This document shows, piece after piece, positions 24,917-32,223 of a stretch of 64,000 nucleotides of DNA (position 1 is its first letter; each line of letters starts with the position of its first letter). The stretch covers positions 62,001-126,000 of the forward strand of contig NZ_JAUYNT010000029.1 in the NCBI RefSeq assembly GCF_030698175.1, read 5' to 3'. Made by a program: the position numbers and the translations under genes. The notes below the pieces were generated by a model. The model worked only from the letters and a program-made list of their open reading frames with translations, was not told where the DNA came from and did no database searches. The stretch is from Pseudomonas sp. (GTDB lineage Bacteria > Pseudomonadota > Gammaproteobacteria > Pseudomonadales > Pseudomonadaceae).

Positions 24917-25436
24917 TGCCCTGCTGATGGCCTGGTACCTGCAAGTGCCGGTGGTGATCGGCGGCGTGCTGCATATGCTGGCCGTGACCCGCGACTATTT
25001 GCCGGCGCTGCGACTGCCGATCCATGCCGGCCTGTTCGGCGCCAATAAGACCTGGCGCGGCGTGCTGTTGGTACCGCTGCTGACCGCCTTCGGCGCCCTG
25101 TGCCTGTGGCCAGCCGAACAGTGGCTGGGGCCGCAGGCGCTATTGGGCCAACCCCTCTGGCTCGCCGGCCTGATCGCCGGCTTCGGCTATGTGCTGGCCG
25201 AACTGCCCAACTCCTGGCTCAAACGTCGCTTAGGCATAGCCCCCGGCGTTACCCCATCGCGCTGGACAGTGCTGGGCGACCAACTGGATTCCGGCCTGGG
25301 CGTAGCCCTGGCCTACTGGCTGTACCTGGACCTACCGACCACGGTCGGCCTGCTCTATATGCTGACCTTTCCGTTGACTGCGCTCGGGGTCAAACGATTG
25401 CTGTACTGGGGGCGACTGAAGCAGTCGGCAGTTTGA
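24909..25436 (+). CDS. CDP-archaeol synthase (CarS)-like CTP transferase
   Basis: About 175 residues with four or five membrane helices. Two stretches fit the CarS/DUF46 family well: LFGANKTWRGVLL, matching the KTWRG motif, and SWLKRRLGIAPG followed by VLGDQLDSGLGVAL, matching the SxxKRRLGI and DQLD motifs. CarS in archaea transfers CMP from CTP to unsaturated archaetidic acid; bacterial CdsA is related but more distant. I chose the ATG at 24909 because GGGG lies six bases before it; an ATG at 24903 is also in frame. It is the last gene of the run, overlapping the phosphatidyltransferase by 8 bp. A direct donor role for that enzyme is likely. Confidence 0.75.
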   Translation: MFDALLMAWYLQVPVVIGGVLHMLAVTRDYLPALRLPIHAGLFGANKTWRGVLLVPLLTAFGALCLWPAEQWLGPQALLGQPLWLAGLIAGFGYVLAELPNSWLKRRLGIAPGVTPSRWTVLGDQLDSGLGVALAYWLYLDLPTTVGLLYMLTFPLTALGVKRLLYWGRLKQSAV

Positions 25437-25481
25437 GCGATCAAGATGAGATTGCCGAGAACACCGCGGGCCTTATCCGCG

Positions 25482-26108
25482 TCACGCCTTGCGCCAGACG
25501 CTGGCCAGCCAGGGCTGTTGCGCGCGCGGTAAACCCGCCGGCCGGTAGTAGTGTTCGAGCTCCTGGAAGCCTGCGGCCGTCAGCAGACGCCGCCAGCTCG
25601 AGAGGTCGTGGTAGGCGCCATAGCGCGCGCCATGCCAGCCTTCCTGATTGTCGCCGTGGGGGTTGGAGCTGAACAGCACGCCGCCCGGTTTTAGCGTGGC
25701 ATGCAGTTGGCCTAACACCCGTGGCAGCTCCTGGCTCGGCACATGAAATAGCGCGGCATTGGCGAACACGCCGTCGAAGCGCTCGCGCGGCAGATCGAGC
25801 TCAAGAAAGCCCTGCTGCCAGACTTCGCAGCCACTGTCGGCCCGCGCCATTGCGGCCAAGCACGCAGAACCATCCAGGCCGATTGCCAGATGGCCCAAGG
25901 CGCTGAAGACCTTCAGGTCGCGGCCCGGGCCACAGCCGAAATCGAGAAGGGTGAATGGCGGCTCGCCTTCGATATGCCGCAACAAGGCGGCGATATTCTG
26001 GCTCACATCATGATCGCGGGTGCCCGCGCGGAAGTCCTCGGCGCACTGGTTGTAGTGTTCAAGGGTTAGGGCGGCAATTTGGGCTAGGTCGTCGGCAGAG
26101 AGGTTCAT
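25482..26108 (-). CDS. Class I SAM-dependent methyltransferase
   Basis: 208 residues with the SAM-binding motif LLDFGCGPGRDLKVFSALGH, the acidic residue in AIGLDGS at the end of strand 2, and FDGVFANAALFHVP (motif post-II) followed by LKPGGVLFSSNPHG. It resembles small-molecule methyltransferases of the TehB/UbiE type; the substrate is unknown. It is read toward the lipid cluster, ending 45 bp from the CarS-like gene, so it is not part of that operon. A strong hairpin at 26241 separates it from the acyl-CoA dehydrogenase gene. Confidence 0.8.
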   Translation of the reverse strand: MNLSADDLAQIAALTLEHYNQCAEDFRAGTRDHDVSQNIAALLRHIEGEPPFTLLDFGCGPGRDLKVFSALGHLAIGLDGSACLAAMARADSGCEVWQQGFLELDLPRERFDGVFANAALFHVPSQELPRVLGQLHATLKPGGVLFSSNPHGDNQEGWHGARYGAYHDLSSWRRLLTAAGFQELEHYYRPAGLPRAQQPWLASVWRKA

Positions 26109-26240
26109 GGCGGGGGAACTTGGCGGGATTTCCTAGCATTGAGCGCGCTATCCTGGCCGGTTGCAAGCAGACGCAAATCCGGCCAATAGGCGGTCGGGGG
26201 AAACCTAGCGAGTGCTGCTCGGCAAAGAAAATCCGCTATA

Positions 26241-26279
26241 AAAAAGCCGAGGTCCGCATATGGCGGGCCTCGGCTTTTT
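26241..26279 (-). terminator. Intrinsic terminator of the acyl-CoA dehydrogenase gene
   Basis: Inverted repeat AAAAAGCCGAGGTCCGC / GCGGGCCTCGGCTTTTT around ATATG, with one mismatch in the arm and A/T runs on both sides, so it could work in both directions. The near copy at 6905-6941 marks the decayed duplicate. Confidence 0.85.
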
Positions 26280-26300
26280 AACTGTGGGCTTAGGTGCGGA

Positions 26301-27509
26301 TTAACGCGCCATGTATTTACCGATTTCAAACTTGCCAATCGCCATCCGGTGCACTTCGTCTGGGCCGTCGGCCAGGCGCAGGGTGCGTTGCATGGCGTAC
26401 ATATAAGCCAGCGGGAAGTCGTTGGAGACCCCGGCGCCGCCGTGGATCTGGATCGCCCTATCGATCACCTGCAAGGCCACGTTAGGCGCCACCACCTTGA
26501 TCTGGGCAATTTCGCTGGCGGCGATCTTGTTGCCGACCGTGTCCATCATATAAGCGGCATTCAGGGTCAGCAGTCGCGCCATATTGATCTCGGTACGCGA
26601 GTCGGCAATCTTGTCGATATTGCCGCCCAGGCGCGCCAGCGGTTTACCAAACGCGGTACGGCTGATGGCGCGTTTGCACATCAACTCCAGTGCCCGCTCG
26701 GCCATGCCGATGGAGCGCATGCAGTGGTGAATCCGCCCTGGGCCGAGGCGACCCTGGGCAATTTCAAAGCCGCGGCCCTCGCCCAGCAACACACTTTCGT
26801 AAGGTACACGGACGTTCTCGAACAACACTTCGGCGTGGCCGTGGGGCGCGTCGTCGTAGCCGAACACCGGCAGCGGGCGAACAATCTTCACCCCCGGCGC
26901 ATCGGTTGGCACCAGAATCATCGAGTGCTGCTGGTGGCGCGGTGCGTCCGGGTTGGTCAGGCCCATAAATATCATGATCTTGCAGCGCGGATCGCAGGCG
27001 CCGGAGGTCCACCACTTGCTGCCGTTGATCACCCACTCATCGCCCTCACGCACGGCGCGGGCTTGCATATTGGTGGCATCCGATGAGGCCACGCCTGGTT
27101 CGGTCATGGCAAAAGCCGAACGGATTTCACCGCGCAGCAGCGGCTCCAGCCATTGTTTCTTCTGTTCTTCATTGGCGTAACGGACCAGCACTTCCATATT
27201 GCCGGTGTCCGGCGCCGAGCAGTTGAACGGCTCGGGGCCCAGCAAGGAGCGGCCCATGATCTCGGCCAGCGGCGCGTATTCCAGATTGGTCAAACCAAAG
27301 CCCTGCTCCGAATCCGGCAAGAACAGGTTCCACAGCCCTTCGGCTTTAGCGCGGGCTTTCAGCTCTTCCATGATCGCGGTCGGCTGCCAGCGGTCACCGG
27401 TGGCGACCTGCTGCTCGAACACCGCCTCGGCTGGATAGACATAAGCGTCCATAAACGCGGTAACACGTTCACGCAATTGCTGAACCTTGGGGGAGTAGGC
27501 GAAATCCAT
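26301..27509 (-). CDS. Acyl-CoA dehydrogenase family protein
   Basis: 402-residue FAD-dependent acyl-CoA dehydrogenase. Family features: AFAMTEPGVASSDATNMQAR (FAD/substrate binding), WVINGSKWWTSGA, GRLGPGRIHHCMRSIGMAER near the active site, IADSRTEINMARLL and QIHGGAGVSNDFPLA toward the end. The SDATNM variant and overall length fit the branch near ACAD10/11-type enzymes rather than short-chain LiuA. AAGGTG lies six bases before the ATG. The LysR gene at 27670 is divergent across about 160 bp and probably regulates it. Its 3' end was copied to 6976-7018. Confidence 0.9.
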   Translation of the reverse strand: MDFAYSPKVQQLRERVTAFMDAYVYPAEAVFEQQVATGDRWQPTAIMEELKARAKAEGLWNLFLPDSEQGFGLTNLEYAPLAEIMGRSLLGPEPFNCSAPDTGNMEVLVRYANEEQKKQWLEPLLRGEIRSAFAMTEPGVASSDATNMQARAVREGDEWVINGSKWWTSGACDPRCKIMIFMGLTNPDAPRHQQHSMILVPTDAPGVKIVRPLPVFGYDDAPHGHAEVLFENVRVPYESVLLGEGRGFEIAQGRLGPGRIHHCMRSIGMAERALELMCKRAISRTAFGKPLARLGGNIDKIADSRTEINMARLLTLNAAYMMDTVGNKIAASEIAQIKVVAPNVALQVIDRAIQIHGGAGVSNDFPLAYMYAMQRTLRLADGPDEVHRMAIGKFEIGKYMAR

Positions 27510-27669
27510 GGGAGCACCTTTGGCTGAGGGAAATAATTGAGCTGGTAAGAATGCTAGAACAGCGTTTAAGATTTATCTAACCTATTTTCACTGTGTATGA
27601 ACATTCATAAGCCATATGCAGTTAGGGGTGAGCCCGCCCACAGTCGCGCACTTCAGGAGTTGCCTGGCC

Positions 27670-28587
27670 ATGAATCTGAGCAAAGTCGATTTGAATCTGT
27701 TTATCGTCTTCGATGCCATCTACACCGAGGCCAATCTGACCCGCGCCGGGCAGATCGTCGGCATCACTCAGCCGGCGGTGTCCAACGCCCTGTCGCGGCT
27801 GCGCGAGACCTTCAACGACCCGCTGTTTGTGCGCACCGCCCAAGGCATGGTGCCGACGCCCATGGCGCAGAACATCATCGGCTCGGTGCGTAACGCCCTG
27901 CAATTGCTGCGGGTCTCGGTGCAGGAAAGCCGGATTTTTAATCCGCTGGAAGCCAACAAAACATTTCGCATCAGCATGACCGACCTGGTCGAAGCCGTGC
28001 TGCTGCCGCCGCTGTTTCAACGCCTGCGCAGGCAAGCGCCGGCGGTGCAGATCGAGAGTTTCTTGGCCAAACGCCGGGAAACCACCAAGGAGCTAGCGGC
28101 CGGGCGCATCGACTTTGCCGTCGACGCGCCGCTGAATACCGACTTGCAGGTACGCCACGTCAAGCTGTTCGAAGACCGCTATGTGTGCACCATGCGCCGC
28201 GGCCATCCGCTGGCCAAAGACAAACTCAGCCTGGACGAATACCTGTCGCTGACCCATATCCATATTTCCAGCCGCCGCAGTGGCCTGGGGTTGGTGGATT
28301 TGGCGTTGGGCAAGATGGGCATCCAGCGCAAGATCGCCCTGCGCTCGCAGCACTACCTGATGGCCTCGATGGTGATGCAACAGACCGACATGGCCATGAC
28401 CGTCACCGAAAGCTTCGCCCGCCGCCACGACCTGCACGCCGTCGAGCTGCCGGTCAACGCCGTACCCGCGCAAGAAACCCATCTGTACTGGCACGAAAGC
28501 ACCGACCAAGACCCTGCCAACCGCTGGATGCGCGAACAACTGATCGAACTCAGCCAACAAATCACCAGCCGTGAACTGGCTAAATAA
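27670..28587 (+). CDS. LysR-family transcriptional regulator
   Basis: 305 residues with an N-terminal winged HTH (VDLNLFIVFDAIYTEANLTR, then ITQPAVSNALSRLRETFNDP) and a C-terminal effector-binding domain. An in-frame ATG 54 bp upstream is possible, but 27670 fits the normal LysR start (MNLSKVDLNLF) and has AGGAG ten bases before. It is divergent from the acyl-CoA dehydrogenase gene, the classic arrangement for a LysR regulator and its target. The last 88 codons have a decayed copy at 7019-7282. Confidence 0.9.
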   Translation: MNLSKVDLNLFIVFDAIYTEANLTRAGQIVGITQPAVSNALSRLRETFNDPLFVRTAQGMVPTPMAQNIIGSVRNALQLLRVSVQESRIFNPLEANKTFRISMTDLVEAVLLPPLFQRLRRQAPAVQIESFLAKRRETTKELAAGRIDFAVDAPLNTDLQVRHVKLFEDRYVCTMRRGHPLAKDKLSLDEYLSLTHIHISSRRSGLGLVDLALGKMGIQRKIALRSQHYLMASMVMQQTDMAMTVTESFARRHDLHAVELPVNAVPAQETHLYWHESTDQDPANRWMREQLIELSQQITSRELAK

Positions 28588-28641
28588 GCGCTGTTTAGCC
28601 GTTATGCGTTGATACCGATTAACCATTGGCAAGCCTTCCGT

Positions 28642-28716
28642 GGATGCGCTGGAGCGCAGCGCTACCCATCACAGGCATAATCGACGTATGGGTAGCGCAA
28701 GCTCAACCCATCCTAC
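28642..28716. repeat. REP pair (TGGGTAGCGC type)
   Basis: Two inverted units of the pseudomonad repeat with core CTACCCAT / ATGGGTAG and a TCAACCCATCCTAC end (28642-28670 and 28687-28716). A related pair lies at 40286-40357. It follows the LysR gene and may stabilise or end its transcript. Confidence 0.7.
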
Positions 28717-28917
28717 AAAGGCCACGCCGCTCCAACGCTGATCGGTAACCACCAAGTGCGCCCTCTTCTGCTCGCCATCCGCGCGACGACAATGCTCTCC
28801 ACTACCCGCCGCAGACTTCGAAAAGCTTGAATCCAGCCGCCTCTACGCATTAATCCGCGGGTTGATTTGCTGCGTCTTAGCTAGCCTAATTAGCTGACTG
28901 ATAAGTCAAATAATGAA

Positions 28918-28965
28918 TAATGTATACAAATTACTAGCCAATTAACTAATTAATTGTCTACATTA
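28918..28965. promoter_or_regulatory. Inverted pair of operator-like sites upstream of the permease
   Basis: TAATGTATACAA at 28918-28929 and, on the opposite strand, TAATGTAGACAA at 28954-28965 (11 of 12 identical), in a very AT-rich leader 30-80 bp before the permease start. TGTATACA-type cores are typical of GntR-family operators. A repressor controlling purine uptake could bind here. Confidence 0.45.
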
Positions 28966-28996
28966 CTCGCACAACAAAAAACCAGAGACTTTCGCC

Positions 28997-30526
28997 ATGC
29001 AAACGTCCACTGCTAAAACTTCGTCTGTGCAACGCCCTGAAGATGAAAATCTGGGCCTCTTCGCCAACCTGGCCTACGGCCTGCAACATGTGCTGACCAT
29101 GTACGGCGGCATAGTTGCGGTGCCATTGATCATCGGCCAGGCGGCCGGGATGTCACCCGCCGAGATCGGCATGCTGATCACCGCATCCTTGTTCGTCGGT
29201 GGTTTGGCAACCTTACTGCAAACCCTCGGGCTGCCCTTCTTCGGTTGTCAGTTGCCCTTGGTCCAAGGCGTGTCCTTCGCCGGTGTGGCGACCATGATCG
29301 CCATCGTTACCACCGGCGGCGGGCTGCCGGCGGTGCTGGGCTCGGTGATAGTCGCATCGCTGATCGGCTTTTTAGTGACGCCGATTTTTTCCAGAATCAT
29401 CAAATACTTCCCCAACCTGGTGACCGGCATTGTGATCACCACCATTGGACTGACGCTGATGCCGGTTGCGGCATTCTGGGCCATGGGCGGCAACCCCAAA
29501 GCCGAAAACTTCGGCAGCATGGGCAATATTGGCCTGGCCGCGTTTACCCTGCTGGTGGTATTGCTGCTGAGCAAGCTGGGCAGTGCGAGCATTTCGCGCC
29601 TGTCGATCCTCCTGGCGATGGTCATCGGCACCCTGACTGCGCTGGTCTTGGGCATGACCGATTTCTCCCAGGTCAGCTCCGGGCCGATGCTGGCCCTGCC
29701 GAGCCCCTTTCATTTCGGCATGCCAACGTTTCAAGTGGCGGGCATCGTCTCAATGCTGATCGTGATCATGGTGACCATGGTCGAAACCTCGGCCGACATC
29801 CTTGCGGTCGGCGACATCATTGACACCAAGGTGGACTCCAAGCGTCTTGGCAACGGCCTGCGCGCCGACATGATTTCCAGCATGATCGCGCCGGTCTTCG
29901 GCTCCTTCACCCAAAGCGCTTTTGCCCAGAACGTCGGTTTGGTTGCCGTTACCGGGGTTAAAAGCCGTTACGTGGTGGCCTTTGCCGGGCTGATTCTGAT
30001 GACTCTTGGCCTCTTGCCGGTGATGGGCCGCATAGTCGCGGCCGTACCGGCCTCGGTACTCGGCGGTGCCGGTATTGTGCTATTTGGCACAGTGGCCGCC
30101 AGCGGCATCCGCACCTTGTCCAAGGTCGACTATCGCAACAACATGAACCTGATCATCGTCGCGACTTCCCTCGGCTTCGGCATGATCCCGATAGCCGCAC
30201 CGCACTTCTATGAGCATTTCCCTAGCTGGTTTGCCACCATCTTCCACTCTGGGATCAGCTCGGCGGCGATCATGGCCATCGCCTTGAACCTGTTGTTCAA
30301 CCACATCAAAACCGGCAACTCCGAGAACCAATCGGTGTTTGTCGCCGGCACCGAACGCAGTCTGCGCTACCAGGATATTGCCGCGCTGAACGAAGGCGAT
30401 CACTTCGTTGATGGCAAGCTCTACGATGCCGAAGGTCTGGAAGTACCGCTGCTGGTTGACGATGAACACACAGCCAAACCCCAGGCGACAAGCGCTCCAG
30501 CCCGACAACCAACCTGTGCGCATTAG
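28997..30526 (+). CDS. NCS2 nucleobase:cation symporter (uracil/xanthine permease type)
   Basis: 509-residue inner-membrane permease with about 14 helices. Family signatures: AYGLQHVLTMYGGIVAVPLI near the N-terminus, GCQLPLVQGVSFAGVATMIA, MVTMVETSADILAVGDIIDT (the helix-8 motif with the key Glu), and FGSFTQSAFAQNVGLVAVTG with the NCS2 signature. The QNVG and VETSAD motifs fit the xanthine/uric acid branch rather than the uracil branch UraA, but this is not decisive. The C-terminal tail is cytoplasmic and polar. It stands alone; no purine genes are nearby. Confidence 0.9.
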   Translation: MQTSTAKTSSVQRPEDENLGLFANLAYGLQHVLTMYGGIVAVPLIIGQAAGMSPAEIGMLITASLFVGGLATLLQTLGLPFFGCQLPLVQGVSFAGVATMIAIVTTGGGLPAVLGSVIVASLIGFLVTPIFSRIIKYFPNLVTGIVITTIGLTLMPVAAFWAMGGNPKAENFGSMGNIGLAAFTLLVVLLLSKLGSASISRLSILLAMVIGTLTALVLGMTDFSQVSSGPMLALPSPFHFGMPTFQVAGIVSMLIVIMVTMVETSADILAVGDIIDTKVDSKRLGNGLRADMISSMIAPVFGSFTQSAFAQNVGLVAVTGVKSRYVVAFAGLILMTLGLLPVMGRIVAAVPASVLGGAGIVLFGTVAASGIRTLSKVDYRNNMNLIIVATSLGFGMIPIAAPHFYEHFPSWFATIFHSGISSAAIMAIALNLLFNHIKTGNSENQSVFVAGTERSLRYQDIAALNEGDHFVDGKLYDAEGLEVPLLVDDEHTAKPQATSAPARQPTCAH

Positions 30527-31204
30527 TCCTCATAGTGCCTGCTGGGTTGCCGGTAATGCGCAAACAGCCTGACCTCAGCGCCATTGGTCAGCAGTAGGCG
30601 AAACGCCGGCGACGAGCCAGCTAACCAGCCAGCCAGATACCGATGGCCTATCGGCGGATGTTCCGGCAGTAGCTGTCGAGCGTGAACGGGCCATCCTGGC
30701 AGGTGCTTGGATGGCTCAACGTCTGCGGCCCGAGCACGACGTAATAAAGCCCGAAGCCCAGCCTGGATCGCGAGATAGCAGAACGAATCTTGCGGACGCA
30801 TATCGATGGCATCACGCATATAGCCGACGAAGGCCAGATCAAAAAACCATCTTCGCCACTGCGCAGCACTGGCTTAACGATGCCGAAGTAACGCTCAGTT
30901 TTCGCGCAATAACTAAAACCTCCACGAACTATGCCCTGCCTTAGCCACCGCCAAGCGTGGCTATGTCGACCTCGGCAAGCTTGGGCCTACTCCCGGCGTC
31001 GATGCCCAGCACGCGCAGGGCGGCGATCTGCACCGAGCGGGCGCCGAGTTTAAGAACGCTAGAGAAAAACCCTCGCGGCGCTTGCATGTACGTCAGTCAC
31101 TTGCTTAAATCTGACCCTCAAGTCATCTTGAGACCATACGGTCACATTATTTCAGAGCGTTCCCGCTGTCCGCTTAAGTCAATTTAGACAAGGAAGATAA
31201 TCAC
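30527..31204. other. About 0.7 kb with no recognisable gene
   Basis: A minus-strand frame of 98 codons (30523-30819, DLAFVGYMRDAIDMRPQDSF onward) and another of 73 codons (30648-30869) overlap here without ribosome sites. Neither matches a family I know. The codon pattern of the first looks partly coding, so this may be the remains of a dead gene. The right end carries the phaG promoter region. Confidence 0.4.
31117..31132. promoter_or_regulatory. Perfect palindrome upstream of phaG
   Basis: CTCAAG-TCAT-CTTGAG, 73 bp before the phaG start codon. A second weaker dyad, GACC-ATAC-GGTC, follows at once. These are candidate regulator sites; the regulator is not known. Confidence 0.35.
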
Positions 31205-32110
31205 GTGAAGCCGGAAGCTGCCATCGTCGAGATTCGCCACAAATACAAGGTTTATACCGAGCACTATCGCAACGTCAGTGCCGAGAAAACCATCATTCTG
31301 GTTAACGGCTCGCTGGCCACCACCGCCTCCTTCGCGCAGACCGTGCGTTACCTGCGACCGCGCTTCAACGTAGTGCTTTACGATCAGCCTTACGCCGGCC
31401 AGTCACGGCTGCATAACCACCACGACCAACCGATCCGCAAGGAGGACGAGGCCGAGATACTGCTGGCGTTGATCGAGCATTTTTGCGCCGAGCATCTGCT
31501 GTCTTTTTCCTGGGGCGGCGCTGCAACCCTGCTAGCACTGGCTCAGCGGCCGCGCCAGATCGAGAAAGCGGTGATCTACTCCTTCGCCGCGCGGATCAAT
31601 CAGCCGATGCGTGACTACCTGGAGACTGGCCTGGATTTCCTACAAGACTGCGACCGCAACAACCTTGCGCAGTTGCTCAACAACAGCATCGGCAAACATC
31701 TGCCGTCATTGTTCAAGCGCTTCAACTATCGCCATGTCAGTAACCTGAGCGAGCACGAATACCGACAGATGCACTTTCATATTCACCAGGTGCTGACCCA
31801 GGACACCCAGTGCTATGTCGCCTGCGCCGCCGCTATTGAGATCCCGCTGTTATTCGTCAATGGCGAGTGGGATGAGTACACCAGCACGGACGACGCCCGG
31901 CTGTTTGCCGAGCATGCCCAGCAGTGCCAATTTTGCACCATCAAGAGCACCGGACATTTCCTCGACCTGGAACACAAGGCGGCGTGGCACGCCACTCAGC
32001 AGGCCTTACTGGGTTTTCTGCAGCCAGTTAGCAGCCTGACCAAGGCGAATAAGCAGCAGTCGCTGGCCAAACAATATGGCTATGGCGCCAGAGAGCGTGC
32101 CGTTGTTTGA
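31205..32110 (+). CDS. phaG: PhaG-like (R)-3-hydroxyacyl-ACP:CoA transacylase
   Basis: 301-residue alpha/beta-hydrolase of the PhaG/RhlA group. It diverts 3-hydroxyacyl chains from fatty-acid synthesis to PHA precursors (PhaG) or to HAA for rhamnolipid (RhlA). The blocks IILVNGSLATTASFAQTVRY, FNVVLYDQPYAGQSR, LSFSWGGAATLLALA with the nucleophile Ser, LPSLFKRFNYRHVS, WDEYTS and TGHFLDLEHKA are closer to what I recall of P. putida PhaG than of RhlA, especially SLFKRFNYRHVS. Start is GTG with AAGGAAGA ten bases before. The PHA synthase gene lies 113 bp downstream, so a role in PHA is likely. Confidence 0.8.
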   Translation: MKPEAAIVEIRHKYKVYTEHYRNVSAEKTIILVNGSLATTASFAQTVRYLRPRFNVVLYDQPYAGQSRLHNHHDQPIRKEDEAEILLALIEHFCAEHLLSFSWGGAATLLALAQRPRQIEKAVIYSFAARINQPMRDYLETGLDFLQDCDRNNLAQLLNNSIGKHLPSLFKRFNYRHVSNLSEHEYRQMHFHIHQVLTQDTQCYVACAAAIEIPLLFVNGEWDEYTSTDDARLFAEHAQQCQFCTIKSTGHFLDLEHKAAWHATQQALLGFLQPVSSLTKANKQQSLAKQYGYGARERAVV

Positions 32111-32223
32111 CCATTAGCGATGGCCCGTCTACGGCTTAATTCTTCGCGCGGCGCTTTGGCTGCAATTGCGGCGCAGCTATTTCCTGCTCGGCGCTATGAC
32201 GATATGACCACGGAGTGTTACTC

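Noticed and set aside
15237..25436. A complete archaeal ether-lipid pathway
   Set aside because: Key enzymes (glycerol-1-phosphate dehydrogenase, geranylgeranylglyceryl phosphate synthase, prenyl diphosphate synthase) are not in the window, so only a partial resemblance is claimed.
31205..32110. RhlA of rhamnolipid synthesis
   Set aside because: No rhlB, rhlR or rhlI follows; the gene precedes phaC, and the SLFKRFNYRHVS block is closer to PhaG. RhlA-like activity is still possible.
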